From: Mycolicibacter acidiphilus
GTDB taxonomy: Bacteria; Actinomycetota; Actinomycetes; Mycobacteriales; Mycobacteriaceae
Reading direction: 5' to 3'
Length of the DNA stretch: 64,000 nucleotides
Assembly: GCF_018455725.1 (NCBI RefSeq)
Contig: NZ_JAHCLR010000004.1
Location: 62,001-126,000 of the forward strand
Part shown: positions 25,798 through 33,791 of the stretch, piece by piece
How positions within the stretch are numbered: position 1 is the stretch's first letter
Layout of the letters: each line of letters begins with the position of its first letter
The notes under the pieces: model-generated
The model's database searches: none
The model's input: the letters and a program-made list of their open reading frames with translations, nothing else
What the model was told of the DNA's origin: nothing
Position numbers and translations under genes: made by a program

Positions 25798-25878
25798 TTG
25801 AGTCCGAGTGATAGTTCCCATCCGAGATCGATGGTCGTTTCCCTCCATTGTGATCTCGGCACCGCTTTCACCATCTGA
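25798..25878 (+). CDS. Leader peptide ORF 2, behind the M-box (26 codons)
   Basis: TTG at 25798 lies 8 nt after AGGAGGTGA and opens 26 codons: (M)SPSDSSHPRSMVV, then SLHCDLGTAFTI. Its first eight codons after the start match leader ORF 1 at 20295, then the sequences diverge. An in-frame GTG at 25786 is possible, but the TTG is the start shared with ORF 1. Its ribosome-binding site can be masked by the M-box expression platform, so its translation may be the riboswitch output. Confidence 0.5.
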   Translation: MSPSDSSHPRSMVVSLHCDLGTAFTI

Positions 25879-25951
25879 TATTCGCCCCGGCGCTGAACGT
25901 GCCGACAGGCGTGCGCTCGTTTCGGCGGCCACGTCTGGCTTCGGCATGCTT

Positions 25952-25980
25952 TGAAAACGTCTGACCCTCAGGCGTTTTCA
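25952..25980 (+). terminator. Hairpin between leader ORF 2 and the PPE gene
   Basis: TGAAAACG-T-CTGA pairs with TCAG-G-CGTTTTCA around a CCC loop, 13 pairs including one U-G. It lacks a following U-run. It could be a Rho-assisted or intrinsic stop that responds to leader ORF translation. A 16-bp palindrome, ACAAAGC-AA-GCTTTGT (26127-26142), lies further down, just before the PPE ribosome-binding site. No gene is seen between 25879 and 26166. Confidence 0.5.
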
Positions 25981-26166
25981 GATGCGTTGACCGGCAGTCG
26001 ATCGCTGAAGCGCGCCCCGATGCCGGGGGCGCCGCCGATCGGTCGGCGAGTCGTGGTGACCCCATCGTTTCTCCGGTGTGGACGTCGTGCGTCCAAATCC
26101 GGGTTCCGCCTGTCCGCACCGTCCGCACAAAGCAAGCTTTGTCACCACCAATCAAGGAGTAGCGCA

Positions 26167-27402
26167 ATGGATTTCGGAGCATTCCCCCCCGAGGTCAACT
26201 CGGCTCGCATCTACGCCGGGCCGGGCTCGGCTCCGATGCTGGCCGCCGCGGCGGCCTGGGACAAGATGGCCGCCGAACTCGGTGCCGCCGAAGCCGGCTA
26301 CCAGTCGGTGATCGACGGCCTGGTCGGTGAGGGCTGGATGGGTCCGGCGTCGACCGCCATGGCGGCCGCCGCGGCGCCCTACGTGACATGGATGGGCACC
26401 ACCGCCGCACGTGCCGAACAGACTGCGGCGCAGGCAAAGGCGGCGGCCGCGGCGTACGAGGCCGCCCGGGCGATGTCGGTGACGCCGCCGGTGATCACCG
26501 CCAACCGGTCCCAGCTGGCGCTGCTGGTCGCCACCAACATCCTGGGGCAGAACGGCGCGGCGATCGCCGCCAACGAAGCCCACTACGGGCAGATGTGGGC
26601 GCAGGACGCGGCGGCCATGTACGGCTACGCGGCGGCCTCGGCCGCGGCGTCGAAGGTCACGCCGTTCAGTGCGCCGCGGGAGATCGCCAACCCGAATGCC
26701 CAGGCCAACCAGGACGCCGCCGTCAACCAGGCGGCCGGGTCGGCGGCCACCTCGAACGCCCAATCGACGCTGTCGCAGGCCATTACGACGACTCCGCAGA
26801 CGTTGCAGAATCTTGCTCAGCCGCTGCAGAGCTCGTCGGCGGGGACGCCCACTCTGCCGAATTTCCTGAACCCGGACGACATCATGCCCGGCGATTTCAT
26901 GAACACCTTCTCCAACCTCATGAGCAGCTCGTTCAGCCCGATGGGTATGGCCGGTATCACCCAGGCCGGCGCGGACATCGCCGTCATCCGCGGTGCCGCC
27001 CTGGCCGCCGCCGACCCGCTCGGCCTGGGCGCGATCGACCCGCTGACCATGCTGATGCCGGGCCTGGGCTCCGGGCTGGGCGGCGGGATGGGCGCCATGC
27101 ACGGGCTGGGCGCTGGGCTCGGCGGGATGAGTGCGGCCTCGGCCGCCGTCGGCCAGGCCAGCTCGGTCGGCGCGCTGTCGGTGCCGACGAGCTGGGCGGC
27201 CGCCGTACCGGCCACCGCAGCCCCGGGCACCTCGATCGCGGCCACCGGCTGGACGGTCGCCGCACACGCCCCGGAGGCGGGCGCCGCGGGCATGCCGGGG
27301 GTGCCGATGGCCGGTGCGGGCAACGGGCGCAACTACGGATTCGCCGCCCCGCGCTACGGTTTCAAGCCCACCGTGATGGCGCGGCCGGTGGCCGCCGGGT
27401 AG
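26167..27402 (+). CDS. PPE family protein, SVP subfamily, linked to mgtC
   Basis: This 411-residue PPE protein starts [20 protein letters not shown], has the turn GWMGPAS, and carries [10 protein letters not shown] near residue 340. The central part is Gly/Met-rich ([20 protein letters not shown]). The ATG at 26167 has AAGGAG upstream; an open frame reaching back to 25951 is the untranslated leader. It lies between the M-box and mgtC, so it is probably induced when Mg2+ is low and exported by ESX-5. No PE partner is adjacent. PPE proteins of ESX-5 are implicated in solute passage through the outer membrane, so a Mg2+ role is plausible but not shown. Confidence 0.94.
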   Translation: MDFGAFPPEVNSARIYAGPGSAPMLAAAAAWDKMAAELGAAEAGYQSVIDGLVGEGWMGPASTAMAAAAAPYVTWMGTTAARAEQTAAQAKAAAAAYEAARAMSVTPPVITANRSQLALLVATNILGQNGAAIAANEAHYGQMWAQDAAAMYGYAAASAAASKVTPFSAPREIANPNAQANQDAAVNQAAGSAATSNAQSTLSQAITTTPQTLQNLAQPLQSSSAGTPTLPNFLNPDDIMPGDFMNTFSNLMSSSFSPMGMAGITQAGADIAVIRGAALAAADPLGLGAIDPLTMLMPGLGSGLGGGMGAMHGLGAGLGGMSAASAAVGQASSVGALSVPTSWAAAVPATAAPGTSIAATGWTVAAHAPEAGAAGMPGVPMAGAGNGRNYGFAAPRYGFKPTVMARPVAAG

Positions 27403-27420
27403 GTGTGAAAGGGTTGGCCC

Positions 27421-28152
27421 ATGCAGACGCTGAGCGTCGCGGAGTTCACGCTCCGGCTGGCCGTCGGGCTGGGGTGCGGTGCACTGATCGGGCTGGAGCG
27501 CCAGTGGCGGGCGCGGATGGCCGGACTGCGCACCAACGCGCTGGTCGCCGCCGGTGCGACCCTGTTCGTGCTGTACTCGGTCGCCGCTGAGGACACCAGC
27601 GCGACCCGGGTGGCGTCGTACGTGGTGTCCGGGGTGGGGTTCCTCGGCGGCGGGGTGATCCTGCGGGAGGGCTTCAACGTCCGCGGCCTGAACACCGCCG
27701 CCACCCTGTGGTGTTCGGCGGCGGTCGGCGTGCTGGCCGCCGCCGGGCATCTGCTGTTCGCGCTGATCGCGACCGGGACGATCGTCGGCACCCACCTGCT
27801 CGGCCGGCCGCTGGGCCGGCTCATCGACCGGGACCACCACGCCGAGGAGGACGAGGGGCAGTCGCCCTATCGGGTGCAGGTGCTCTGCCGGCCCAAAGCC
27901 GAGACCTATGCGCGGGCGCACATCGTGCAGCACACCGCCAGCCACGACCTGGTGCTGCGCGGCATCCACACCGACCGGACCGCCGACGAGAACGTCATGC
28001 TGACCGCATTCCTGCTGGTGGACCGGCACGCGCCGGACCGACTGGAGCGGTTGGTCGCCGAGCTGTCCCTGCAGCCCGGTGTGTACGCGGTGCACTGGCA
28101 TTCCGACGACCAGCTCAGCCCGCCGCTGCCGGCGGTGGACGAGGATCAGTAG
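27421..28152 (+). CDS. mgtC: MgtC/SapB family protein
   Basis: MgtC is an inner-membrane protein needed for growth at low Mg2+ and inside macrophages in several pathogens. The N-terminal membrane domain has the signature GCGALIGLERQWRARMAGLR (residues 19-38) and GFLGGGVI, with four to five helices. The C-terminal ACT-like cytosolic domain (about 150-235) ends in the helix-strand RLERLVAELSLQPGVYAVHW. It lies 18 nt after the PPE gene, under the M-box. The 3' end overlaps the convergent flavoprotein gene by 7 bp. Confidence 0.96.
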   Translation: MQTLSVAEFTLRLAVGLGCGALIGLERQWRARMAGLRTNALVAAGATLFVLYSVAAEDTSATRVASYVVSGVGFLGGGVILREGFNVRGLNTAATLWCSAAVGVLAAAGHLLFALIATGTIVGTHLLGRPLGRLIDRDHHAEEDEGQSPYRVQVLCRPKAETYARAHIVQHTASHDLVLRGIHTDRTADENVMLTAFLLVDRHAPDRLERLVAELSLQPGVYAVHWHSDDQLSPPLPAVDEDQ

Positions 28153-29333
28153 CCCAGGTCCGGCTGATCCTGCAGCAGCGGGGCGGCCGCCGCCAGCAGC
28201 GCGGCCCGGTCGCCGTCGCGCGGCGGATAGATCCGGTGGGTGTTGATCTCCCGCTTGACGGCCTTGGCCGCCGCCCCCTGCGCGGCCACCGCGCGGTCCC
28301 AACCCTGCGTGTACACCGCACCCGCCGGACCGAGGTCGAGAACCGTGACGTACCAGGGGATCCGCAGCGGCAGCATCGGCTCGCCCAGCAGGTCCGAGAT
28401 CACGTTGTAGCCGGCGAAGCGGCCCATCGGCCGACTGTGCTGACACGACATCACCGACAGGTGCTCGTCATCCATCGTCGCCGCCGCGACGTCGCCGGCG
28501 GCGAACACCCCGGTCACCCCGACGACCCGCAGGTAGTCGTCGACGGCGACCCGGCCGAATCGGTCACGGGCGACCGGCAGGTCATCGGTCAGGGTGCTGG
28601 CCCGCATCCCCGTGCACCAGACGACGGTCGCGGCGGCCAGCGTCTCGCCGGAGGACAGGGTCACCCGGTCCGCGTCGACCCCGGTCACCCGCACCCCGGT
28701 TCGGGTCTCGACGCCGTTGTCCGACAACGCCTCTTCGATCACCGGCCGCGCTGAGTCACCCATGTCGGAGCCGATCCTGGTGTGATCGACCAGCACCACC
28801 CGGGGTGCGGCGCCGGAGCCGAACAGCGCGGTGAGCCGCCCGGGAAGTTCGCAGGCGGTCTCGATCCCGGTCAAGCCGGCCCCGACTACCACCACTGTGG
28901 CCGCGCCCGGCGATGGGTGGCGGGCCAGGTCGCGCAGGTGGGCGTCGAGTGCGACCGCGCCGTCGAAGGTGTCGACGTCGAACCCGGGCGCATCCGGCCG
29001 GGCCGCCCGGCTGCCGGCGGCCAGCACCAACCGGTCGTAGCGGTGCACGGTGCCGTCCGCGGTGGTGACGGTGCGCGCCCCGGCGTCGATCCCGGTGACC
29101 GTCGCGGTGACGTGCGCGACGCCCGCCGGTGTGAGCAGATCATCCAGCGGTATCCGGCAGTCCCGCAGATCCGGTTCGTAGTTGCGCACCCGGATGTCGT
29201 GAAACGGCTTGTCGCTGAGCACGGTCACGTTGACCTCGCCGGGCGTGACGCACAGTTCGTCGAGCCGGCGCGCAGCCCCCAGGGCGGCCCACAGCCCGGC
29301 GAACCCGGACCCGATCACGATGACGTTCGGCAT
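28146..29333 (-). CDS. NDH-2-like FAD/NAD(P) oxidoreductase (Rv1812c-like)
   Basis: This 395-residue two-dinucleotide-fold flavoprotein has an FAD motif GSGFAGLWAALGAAR at residues 8-22, an NAD(P) motif VVVGAGLTGIETA near 150, and a third FAD-contact motif near VTGVFAAGDVAA. It resembles type II NADH dehydrogenases. The ATG at 29333 gives the canonical N-terminus MPNVIVIGSGFAG; a much longer open frame upstream is antisense shadow. It is convergent with mgtC and divergent from the desaturase gene. Acceptor and role are unknown. Confidence 0.92.
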   Translation of the reverse strand: MPNVIVIGSGFAGLWAALGAARRLDELCVTPGEVNVTVLSDKPFHDIRVRNYEPDLRDCRIPLDDLLTPAGVAHVTATVTGIDAGARTVTTADGTVHRYDRLVLAAGSRAARPDAPGFDVDTFDGAVALDAHLRDLARHPSPGAATVVVVGAGLTGIETACELPGRLTALFGSGAAPRVVLVDHTRIGSDMGDSARPVIEEALSDNGVETRTGVRVTGVDADRVTLSSGETLAAATVVWCTGMRASTLTDDLPVARDRFGRVAVDDYLRVVGVTGVFAAGDVAAATMDDEHLSVMSCQHSRPMGRFAGYNVISDLLGEPMLPLRIPWYVTVLDLGPAGAVYTQGWDRAVAAQGAAAKAVKREINTHRIYPPRDGDRAALLAAAAPLLQDQPDLGY

Positions 29334-29381
29334 GGGCCCAGTCAACACCGTCGACCCGGTGCGTCCGTCGGGCCCGGACCC

Positions 29382-29387
29382 TAAGCT
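29382..29387 (+). promoter_or_regulatory. -10 element for a leaderless desaturase transcript
   Basis: TAAGCT (TANNNT type) ends 6 nt before the GTG at 29394. There is no ribosome-binding site, so the transcript probably starts at the GTG itself. Leaderless mRNAs are common in mycobacteria. Confidence 0.45.
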
Positions 29388-29393
29388 GATGCG

Positions 29394-30287
29394 GTGGACG
29401 GGGTCGCTGGGTTCTGGTCGGTGCTGCCACCGCCGATGCGCGACCCGGTGCTGTTCGCGATCCCGTTCTTTCTGCTGCTGCTGACGTTGGAGTGGACGGC
29501 GGCCCGCAAACTCGACCAACTCGAACCGGGCTCCTACCGGGCGGCCGATGCGTGGGCGAGCATCTCGATGGGCTTGGTGTCGGTGGCCACCACCGCCGGC
29601 TGGAAGTTCCTCGCCCTGCTCGGCTACGCGGCCTGCTATGCCTACCTGGCGCCGTGGCACCTGCCGGCCTCGCGCTGGTACACCTGGGTGATCGCGATCC
29701 TCGGGGTGGACCTGCTCTATTACTGCTACCACCGCATCGCCCACCGGGTCCGGCTGATCTGGGCGACGCATCAGGCGCACCACTCCAGCCGGTACTTCAA
29801 CTTCGCCACCGCCCTGCGGCAGAAGTGGAACAACAGCGGCGAGATCCTGATGTGGACTCCGCTGCCGCTGTTGGGGATTCCGCCGTGGATGGTGTTCGCT
29901 GCGTTCTCGGTGAACCTGATCTACCAGTTCTGGGTGCACACCGAGCGGGTCGACCGACTGCCGCGGGTGTTCGAGTTCATCCTCAACACGCCGTCGCATC
30001 ACCGGGTGCACCACGGCATGGACGCCGAGTACCTGGACCGCAACTACGGCGGGATCCTGATCATCTGGGACCGGCTGTTCGGCACGTACGCCCCGGAGTT
30101 GTTCCGGCCGCACTACGGGCTGACCAAGCAGGTGGACACCTTCAACATCTGGACGCTGCAGATCCACGAATACCGGTCGATGATCGCCGACGTGCGGGCC
30201 GCGACCCGCTGGCGGGACCGGCTCGGTTTCGTGTTCGGCCCGCCCGGCTGGCAGCCCCGCGCGACGGGATCGGCCGACATTTTTTAA
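29394..30287 (+). CDS. Sterol desaturase / fatty-acid hydroxylase family membrane enzyme (Erg3-like, Rv1814)
   Basis: This is a di-iron membrane hydroxylase/desaturase. The three His boxes are HRIAH (near 119-123), HQAHH (near 131-135) and HHRVHH (near 205-210), embedded among about four membrane helices. At 297 residues it matches the M. tuberculosis protein annotated erg3 (300). The substrate in mycobacteria is not established. The start is GTG at 29394 with no Shine-Dalgarno but a -10 at leaderless distance. Confidence 0.93.
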   Translation: MDGVAGFWSVLPPPMRDPVLFAIPFFLLLLTLEWTAARKLDQLEPGSYRAADAWASISMGLVSVATTAGWKFLALLGYAACYAYLAPWHLPASRWYTWVIAILGVDLLYYCYHRIAHRVRLIWATHQAHHSSRYFNFATALRQKWNNSGEILMWTPLPLLGIPPWMVFAAFSVNLIYQFWVHTERVDRLPRVFEFILNTPSHHRVHHGMDAEYLDRNYGGILIIWDRLFGTYAPELFRPHYGLTKQVDTFNIWTLQIHEYRSMIADVRAATRWRDRLGFVFGPPGWQPRATGSADIF

Positions 30288-30401
30288 GCCGTGAGCCAAA
30301 GGGGAGCGTTCGCGGGGACGGTCGCCTAGGCTGACGGGCGTCGCGTGCGAGCGACAGCGTCGCGCCGTGTCCGGCGGGCGTTCCGATGAGAAGGGAACAA
30401 C

Positions 30402-30968
30402 GTGGCACAGAGCCTGGGAGACACCCTCACCGCTGGCAAGAAGCTCGTCAAGGGTGAGTCGCTGACCTCGAACAACGGGGCCTACACCCTGACCCTGCAG
30501 GACGACGGCAACCTCGTCCTGGCGTCGCAGGGCAAGGCCGTCTGGGCGTCGGGCACCAACGGCAACGACGTGGTGCGCGCCGAAGTTCAGGCCGACGGGA
30601 ACTTCGTCATCTACACCGCAGACAAGCCGATCTGGCACACCGACACCAAGGGCAAGAAGGACGCCAAGCTGGTGCTGCAGGACGACCGCAACCTGGTCCT
30701 GTACGCCGCGGACGGCGCCGCCTGGTCCACCAAGACCGAGACCGACGCGCCGCCGCCGGAGGCCCCCAAGGCCGAGGAGGCCCCGGTCGCTGAGGAGGCT
30801 CCGGCCGCCCCGGCAGCGCAGAAGTACACCGTGGTCGCCGGCGACACCCTGTTCGCGATCGCCGAGCGGTTCTACGGCGACGGCAACAAGTACCCGCAGA
30901 TCGCCGAGGCCAGCGGTATCGCCAACCCCGACCTGATCCACCCCGGTCAGGAGCTGACGATCCCCTGA
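30402..30968 (+). CDS. B-lectin (mannose-binding) and LysM two-domain protein
   Basis: This 188-residue protein joins a bulb-type lectin domain (about 1-115) to a LysM domain (about 140-188) through a Pro/Ala/Glu linker. Three sugar-binding motifs of the QxDxNxVxY type are visible: QDDGNLVLA, QADGNFVIY and QDDRNLVLY; the first ends in Ala, not Tyr. LysM (YTVVAGDTLFAIAERFYGDG) binds peptidoglycan-like glycans. There is no signal peptide, so export is unclear. A similar mannose-binding lectin is known in M. smegmatis. The start is GTG with AAGGGAA upstream; a terminator follows. Confidence 0.93.
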   Translation: MAQSLGDTLTAGKKLVKGESLTSNNGAYTLTLQDDGNLVLASQGKAVWASGTNGNDVVRAEVQADGNFVIYTADKPIWHTDTKGKKDAKLVLQDDRNLVLYAADGAAWSTKTETDAPPPEAPKAEEAPVAEEAPAAPAAQKYTVVAGDTLFAIAERFYGDGNKYPQIAEASGIANPDLIHPGQELTIP

Positions 30969-30987
30969 TCGTCGTCGCCCGTCCACG

Positions 30988-31019
30988 CAGCGGCCCGGAC
31001 CCACAGGTCCGGGCCGCTG
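30988..31019 (+). terminator. 14-bp hairpin terminator after the lectin gene
   Basis: CAGCGGCCCGGACC (30988-31001) pairs perfectly with 31006-31019 around a 4-nt loop, 19 nt after the stop codon. Confidence 0.8.
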
Positions 31020-31091
31020 TGCTACGCCGGTAACGTGTCTCACAGTCACGGACGGCCGGCGCTCGACCGGCCCCGACGATCGGAGTCGACA

Positions 31092-31766
31092 GTGCGGGGG
31101 CTCGCTGTGCAGGCGTTGACGACGACGGTCGCCGCGGCCGTGCTGACCGTGGGTGCGCCCGCGGTCCCGGCTCTCGCGGATCCGGTCCTGGTGTACCCGG
31201 GTATGGAGATCCATCAGGACGTGCACGTGTGCACGCTCGGCTACGTCGACCCGGTGCTGCGGGTGGCGTTCACCGCGGGCCACTGCCGGGGGAGCGGCCC
31301 GGTCACCAACGCAGTCGGCGACGTCATCGGCGCGATGGCGACGTTCCGCGACAACACGCCCAACGGCACCACCGTCAACACCGACCAGGTGATCGCCGAC
31401 TACGAGGCGATCGCGCTCAGCGCCGACGTCGTGACCAACGACGTGCTGCCGGGCGGGTTGCGCCTGCAGGCCACCCCGAATGTGACCGTCGAACCGGGCG
31501 AGCCGGTCTGCCATTTCGGCATCGTCACCGGGGAGACCTGCGGCACCGTCGACCGGGTCAACAACGGCTGGTTCACCATGTCCAACGGCGTGCGCAGTCA
31601 GCAGGGTGATTCCGGCGGCCCGGTGTATGTGGTCCGCGGTCCCGGCTCGGCTCAGGTCGTCGGACTGTTCAACAGCGTCTGGGGCGATTACCCGGCCGCC
31701 GTGTCCTGGTCGGCGCTGTCGGCGCAGGTCCGGGAAGACGTCGGGGTGCCCGCGCCGCGACCATGA
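31092..31766 (+). CDS. Secreted trypsin-like serine protease (Rv1815-like)
   Basis: This is an exported chymotrypsin-fold protease. The GTG at 31092 has CGGAG upstream and gives a clean signal peptide ending ...VPALA before DPVLVYPG; an upstream GTG at 31035 is in frame but would place 19 polar residues before it. Triad candidates are His in FTAGHC, Asp in ADYEAIAL and Ser in QQGDSGGP. The length, 224 residues, agrees with Rv1815 (221). It is coupled by ATGA to the VOC gene. The substrate is unknown. Confidence 0.9.
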   Translation: MRGLAVQALTTTVAAAVLTVGAPAVPALADPVLVYPGMEIHQDVHVCTLGYVDPVLRVAFTAGHCRGSGPVTNAVGDVIGAMATFRDNTPNGTTVNTDQVIADYEAIALSADVVTNDVLPGGLRLQATPNVTVEPGEPVCHFGIVTGETCGTVDRVNNGWFTMSNGVRSQQGDSGGPVYVVRGPGSAQVVGLFNSVWGDYPAAVSWSALSAQVREDVGVPAPRP

Positions 31767-32251
31767 CCCCGCCGACCCGAACGCCGGTCCAGATCGCCTG
31801 GGTCACCGATGATCTGGCTGCCACCGAAACCGTCCTCAGCGCGCTGCTCGGCGCCCGGAAATGGGTTCGCCTGCCCGGTGTGCACTTCGGCCCGGACACC
31901 TGCGAGTACCGCGGCGAACCGGCGGATTTCACCGCCGACATCTCACTGAGCTACGCCGGCGACACCCAGTTGGAGCTGATCGCCCCGGTCGAAGGCGAGA
32001 GCATCTACACCGAATTCCTGGCCGCCGGCGGGCCGGGCCTGCACCACGTCTGCGTGGAGACCGACGACCTCGACGCCACGCTGGCCGACGCGGTCGCCGG
32101 CGGCGCTGAGGTGGTGCAGTGCGGTGTGCTGTCCGGCATGCGGTTCGGCTACGTGTCGGCCGTGCAGGCCGGCGTGCCGTTCATCGAATTCGCCTGTGTC
32201 GGTTCGCAGATCCGGGATTTCTTCGACTACGTCAAACGGGAGCAGCAGTGA
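31763..32251 (+). CDS. VOC / glyoxalase-like protein
   Basis: This 162-residue vicinal-oxygen-chelate protein has two beta-alpha-beta-beta-beta modules: the first begins [18 protein letters not shown], the second has [22 protein letters not shown] and E in QLELIAP are candidate metal ligands. The substrate cannot be told. It overlaps the protease stop (ATGA) and the next flavoprotein start (GTGA), so the three genes form one translationally coupled operon. Confidence 0.88.
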   Translation: MTPPTRTPVQIAWVTDDLAATETVLSALLGARKWVRLPGVHFGPDTCEYRGEPADFTADISLSYAGDTQLELIAPVEGESIYTEFLAAGGPGLHHVCVETDDLDATLADAVAGGAEVVQCGVLSGMRFGYVSAVQAGVPFIEFACVGSQIRDFFDYVKREQQ

Positions 32252-33699
32252 GCATCGAAACACCGGCAGTGGTCAGCGCCGAGCAGGTGACGGACTGGTC
32301 GGACGACGTCGACGTGCTGGTGGTCGGCTTCGGGATCGGCGGCGGGTGCGCCGCGGTCAGCGCGGCGGCCGCCGGGGCGAAAGTGCTGGTGCTCGAGCGG
32401 GCGGCCGAGGCGGGCGGCACCACCGCGATGGCCGGTGGACACTTCTACCTCGGCGGGGGCACCGCCGTGCAGCAGGCGACCGGGCACCCGGACTCGGCCG
32501 ACGAGATGTACAAGTACCTGGTCGCGGTCTCCCGGGAGCCCGAGCACGACAAGATCCGCGCGTACTGCGACGGCAGTGTCGAGCACTTCAACTGGTTGGA
32601 GGACTTGGGTTTTCAGTTCGAGCGCAGCTACTACCCGGAGAAAGCGGTGATCCAGCCCAACACCGAGGGTCTGATGTACACCGGCAACGAGAAGGTGTGG
32701 CCGTTCAAGGAGCAGGCCGTCCCGGCGCCGCGCGGCCACAAGGTGCCGGTGCCCGGGGACACCCAGGGCGCCAAGATGGTGATCGACCTGCTGCTCAAGC
32801 GGGCCGTGAGTCTCGGCGTCGAGGTCCGCTACGAAACCGGGGCGAGCGAACTGATCGCCGACGCGTCGGGCCGGATCACCGGTGTCACCTGGAAGCGGTT
32901 CACCGAATCCGGTGCGATCAAAGCGAAGTCGGTGGTGATCGCCGCCGGCGGATTCGTGATGAACCCCGACATGGTGTCGCAGTACACGCCGAAACTCGCC
33001 GAGAAGCCGTTCGTGCTGGGCAACACCTACGACGACGGGCTGGGTATCCGGCTGGGGATGTCGGCCGGCGGCGCCACCAAGCACATGGATCAGGTGTTCA
33101 TCACCGCGCCGGTGTACCCGCCGTCGATCCTGCTCACCGGGATCATCGTCAACAAGCACGGTGACCGGTTCGTCGCCGAGGACTCCTATCATTCGCGCAC
33201 ATCGGGATTCGTGATGGATCAGCCGGACAGCGCGGCGTACCTGATCGTCGACGAGGAGCATCTGCGCAAACCCCGGGTGCCGCTGGTGCCGTTGATCGAC
33301 GGCTGGGAGTCGGTGCCGGAGATGGAAGCGGCGCTGGGCATTCCGGCGGGCAGGCTGGTGGCGACCCTGGAACGCTACAACGCGAACGCCGCCCGCGGCG
33401 AGGACCCGGACTTCCACAAGCAGCCGGAATTCCTTGCGCCGCAGGACAAGGGTCCGTGGGGGGCGTTCGACCTGACGCTGGGCAAGGCGATGTACGCCGG
33501 GTTCACCCTCGGCGGGCTGGCCACCTCGGTGGACGGCGAGGTGCTGCGGGCCGACGGCAGCGTGGTCGAAGGGCTGTACGCGGCGGGGGCCTGCGCGGCC
33601 AACATCGCCCAGGACGGCAAGGGTTACGCCAGCGGGACGCAGCTGGGCGAGGGGTCGTTCTTCGGCCGCCGCGCCGGGGCCCACGCCGCCCGCCGGTAG
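32248..33699 (+). CDS. FAD-dependent dehydrogenase, ketosteroid-dehydrogenase/fumarate-reductase family (Rv1817-like)
   Basis: This 483-residue flavoprotein has the N-terminal dinucleotide motif VLVVGFGIGGGCAA (near residues 23-36) and the C-terminal FAD motif GLYAAGACAANIAQDG, as in 3-ketosteroid delta-1-dehydrogenases and flavocytochrome c. GTG at 32248 overlaps the VOC stop; an open frame reaching back to 32119 is shadow. The VOC partner hints at a small-molecule catabolic step, which is inference only. Confidence 0.9.
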   Translation: MSIETPAVVSAEQVTDWSDDVDVLVVGFGIGGGCAAVSAAAAGAKVLVLERAAEAGGTTAMAGGHFYLGGGTAVQQATGHPDSADEMYKYLVAVSREPEHDKIRAYCDGSVEHFNWLEDLGFQFERSYYPEKAVIQPNTEGLMYTGNEKVWPFKEQAVPAPRGHKVPVPGDTQGAKMVIDLLLKRAVSLGVEVRYETGASELIADASGRITGVTWKRFTESGAIKAKSVVIAAGGFVMNPDMVSQYTPKLAEKPFVLGNTYDDGLGIRLGMSAGGATKHMDQVFITAPVYPPSILLTGIIVNKHGDRFVAEDSYHSRTSGFVMDQPDSAAYLIVDEEHLRKPRVPLVPLIDGWESVPEMEAALGIPAGRLVATLERYNANAARGEDPDFHKQPEFLAPQDKGPWGAFDLTLGKAMYAGFTLGGLATSVDGEVLRADGSVVEGLYAAGACAANIAQDGKGYASGTQLGEGSFFGRRAGAHAARR

Positions 33700-33791
33700 G
33701 CCTTCATCCCGCGCGGGCGTGCACACTTCACCGGCGAAACCCCAGGTGGGGGTGGAGAACTCTGCACGGTGGTGGGGAAAGTGGGTAGCGG

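Noticed and set aside
25951-26166. 72 extra N-terminal residues for the mgtC-linked PPE
   Set aside because: The PPE domain begins exactly at the ATG at 26167, which has a ribosome-binding site. The extension contains a hairpin and leader RNA.
28146-31514. A 1122-residue open frame on the minus strand
   Set aside because: Only the last 395 residues (from the ATG at 29333) are a real flavoprotein. The rest is antisense to the desaturase, lectin and protease genes and is low-complexity, as expected from high GC.
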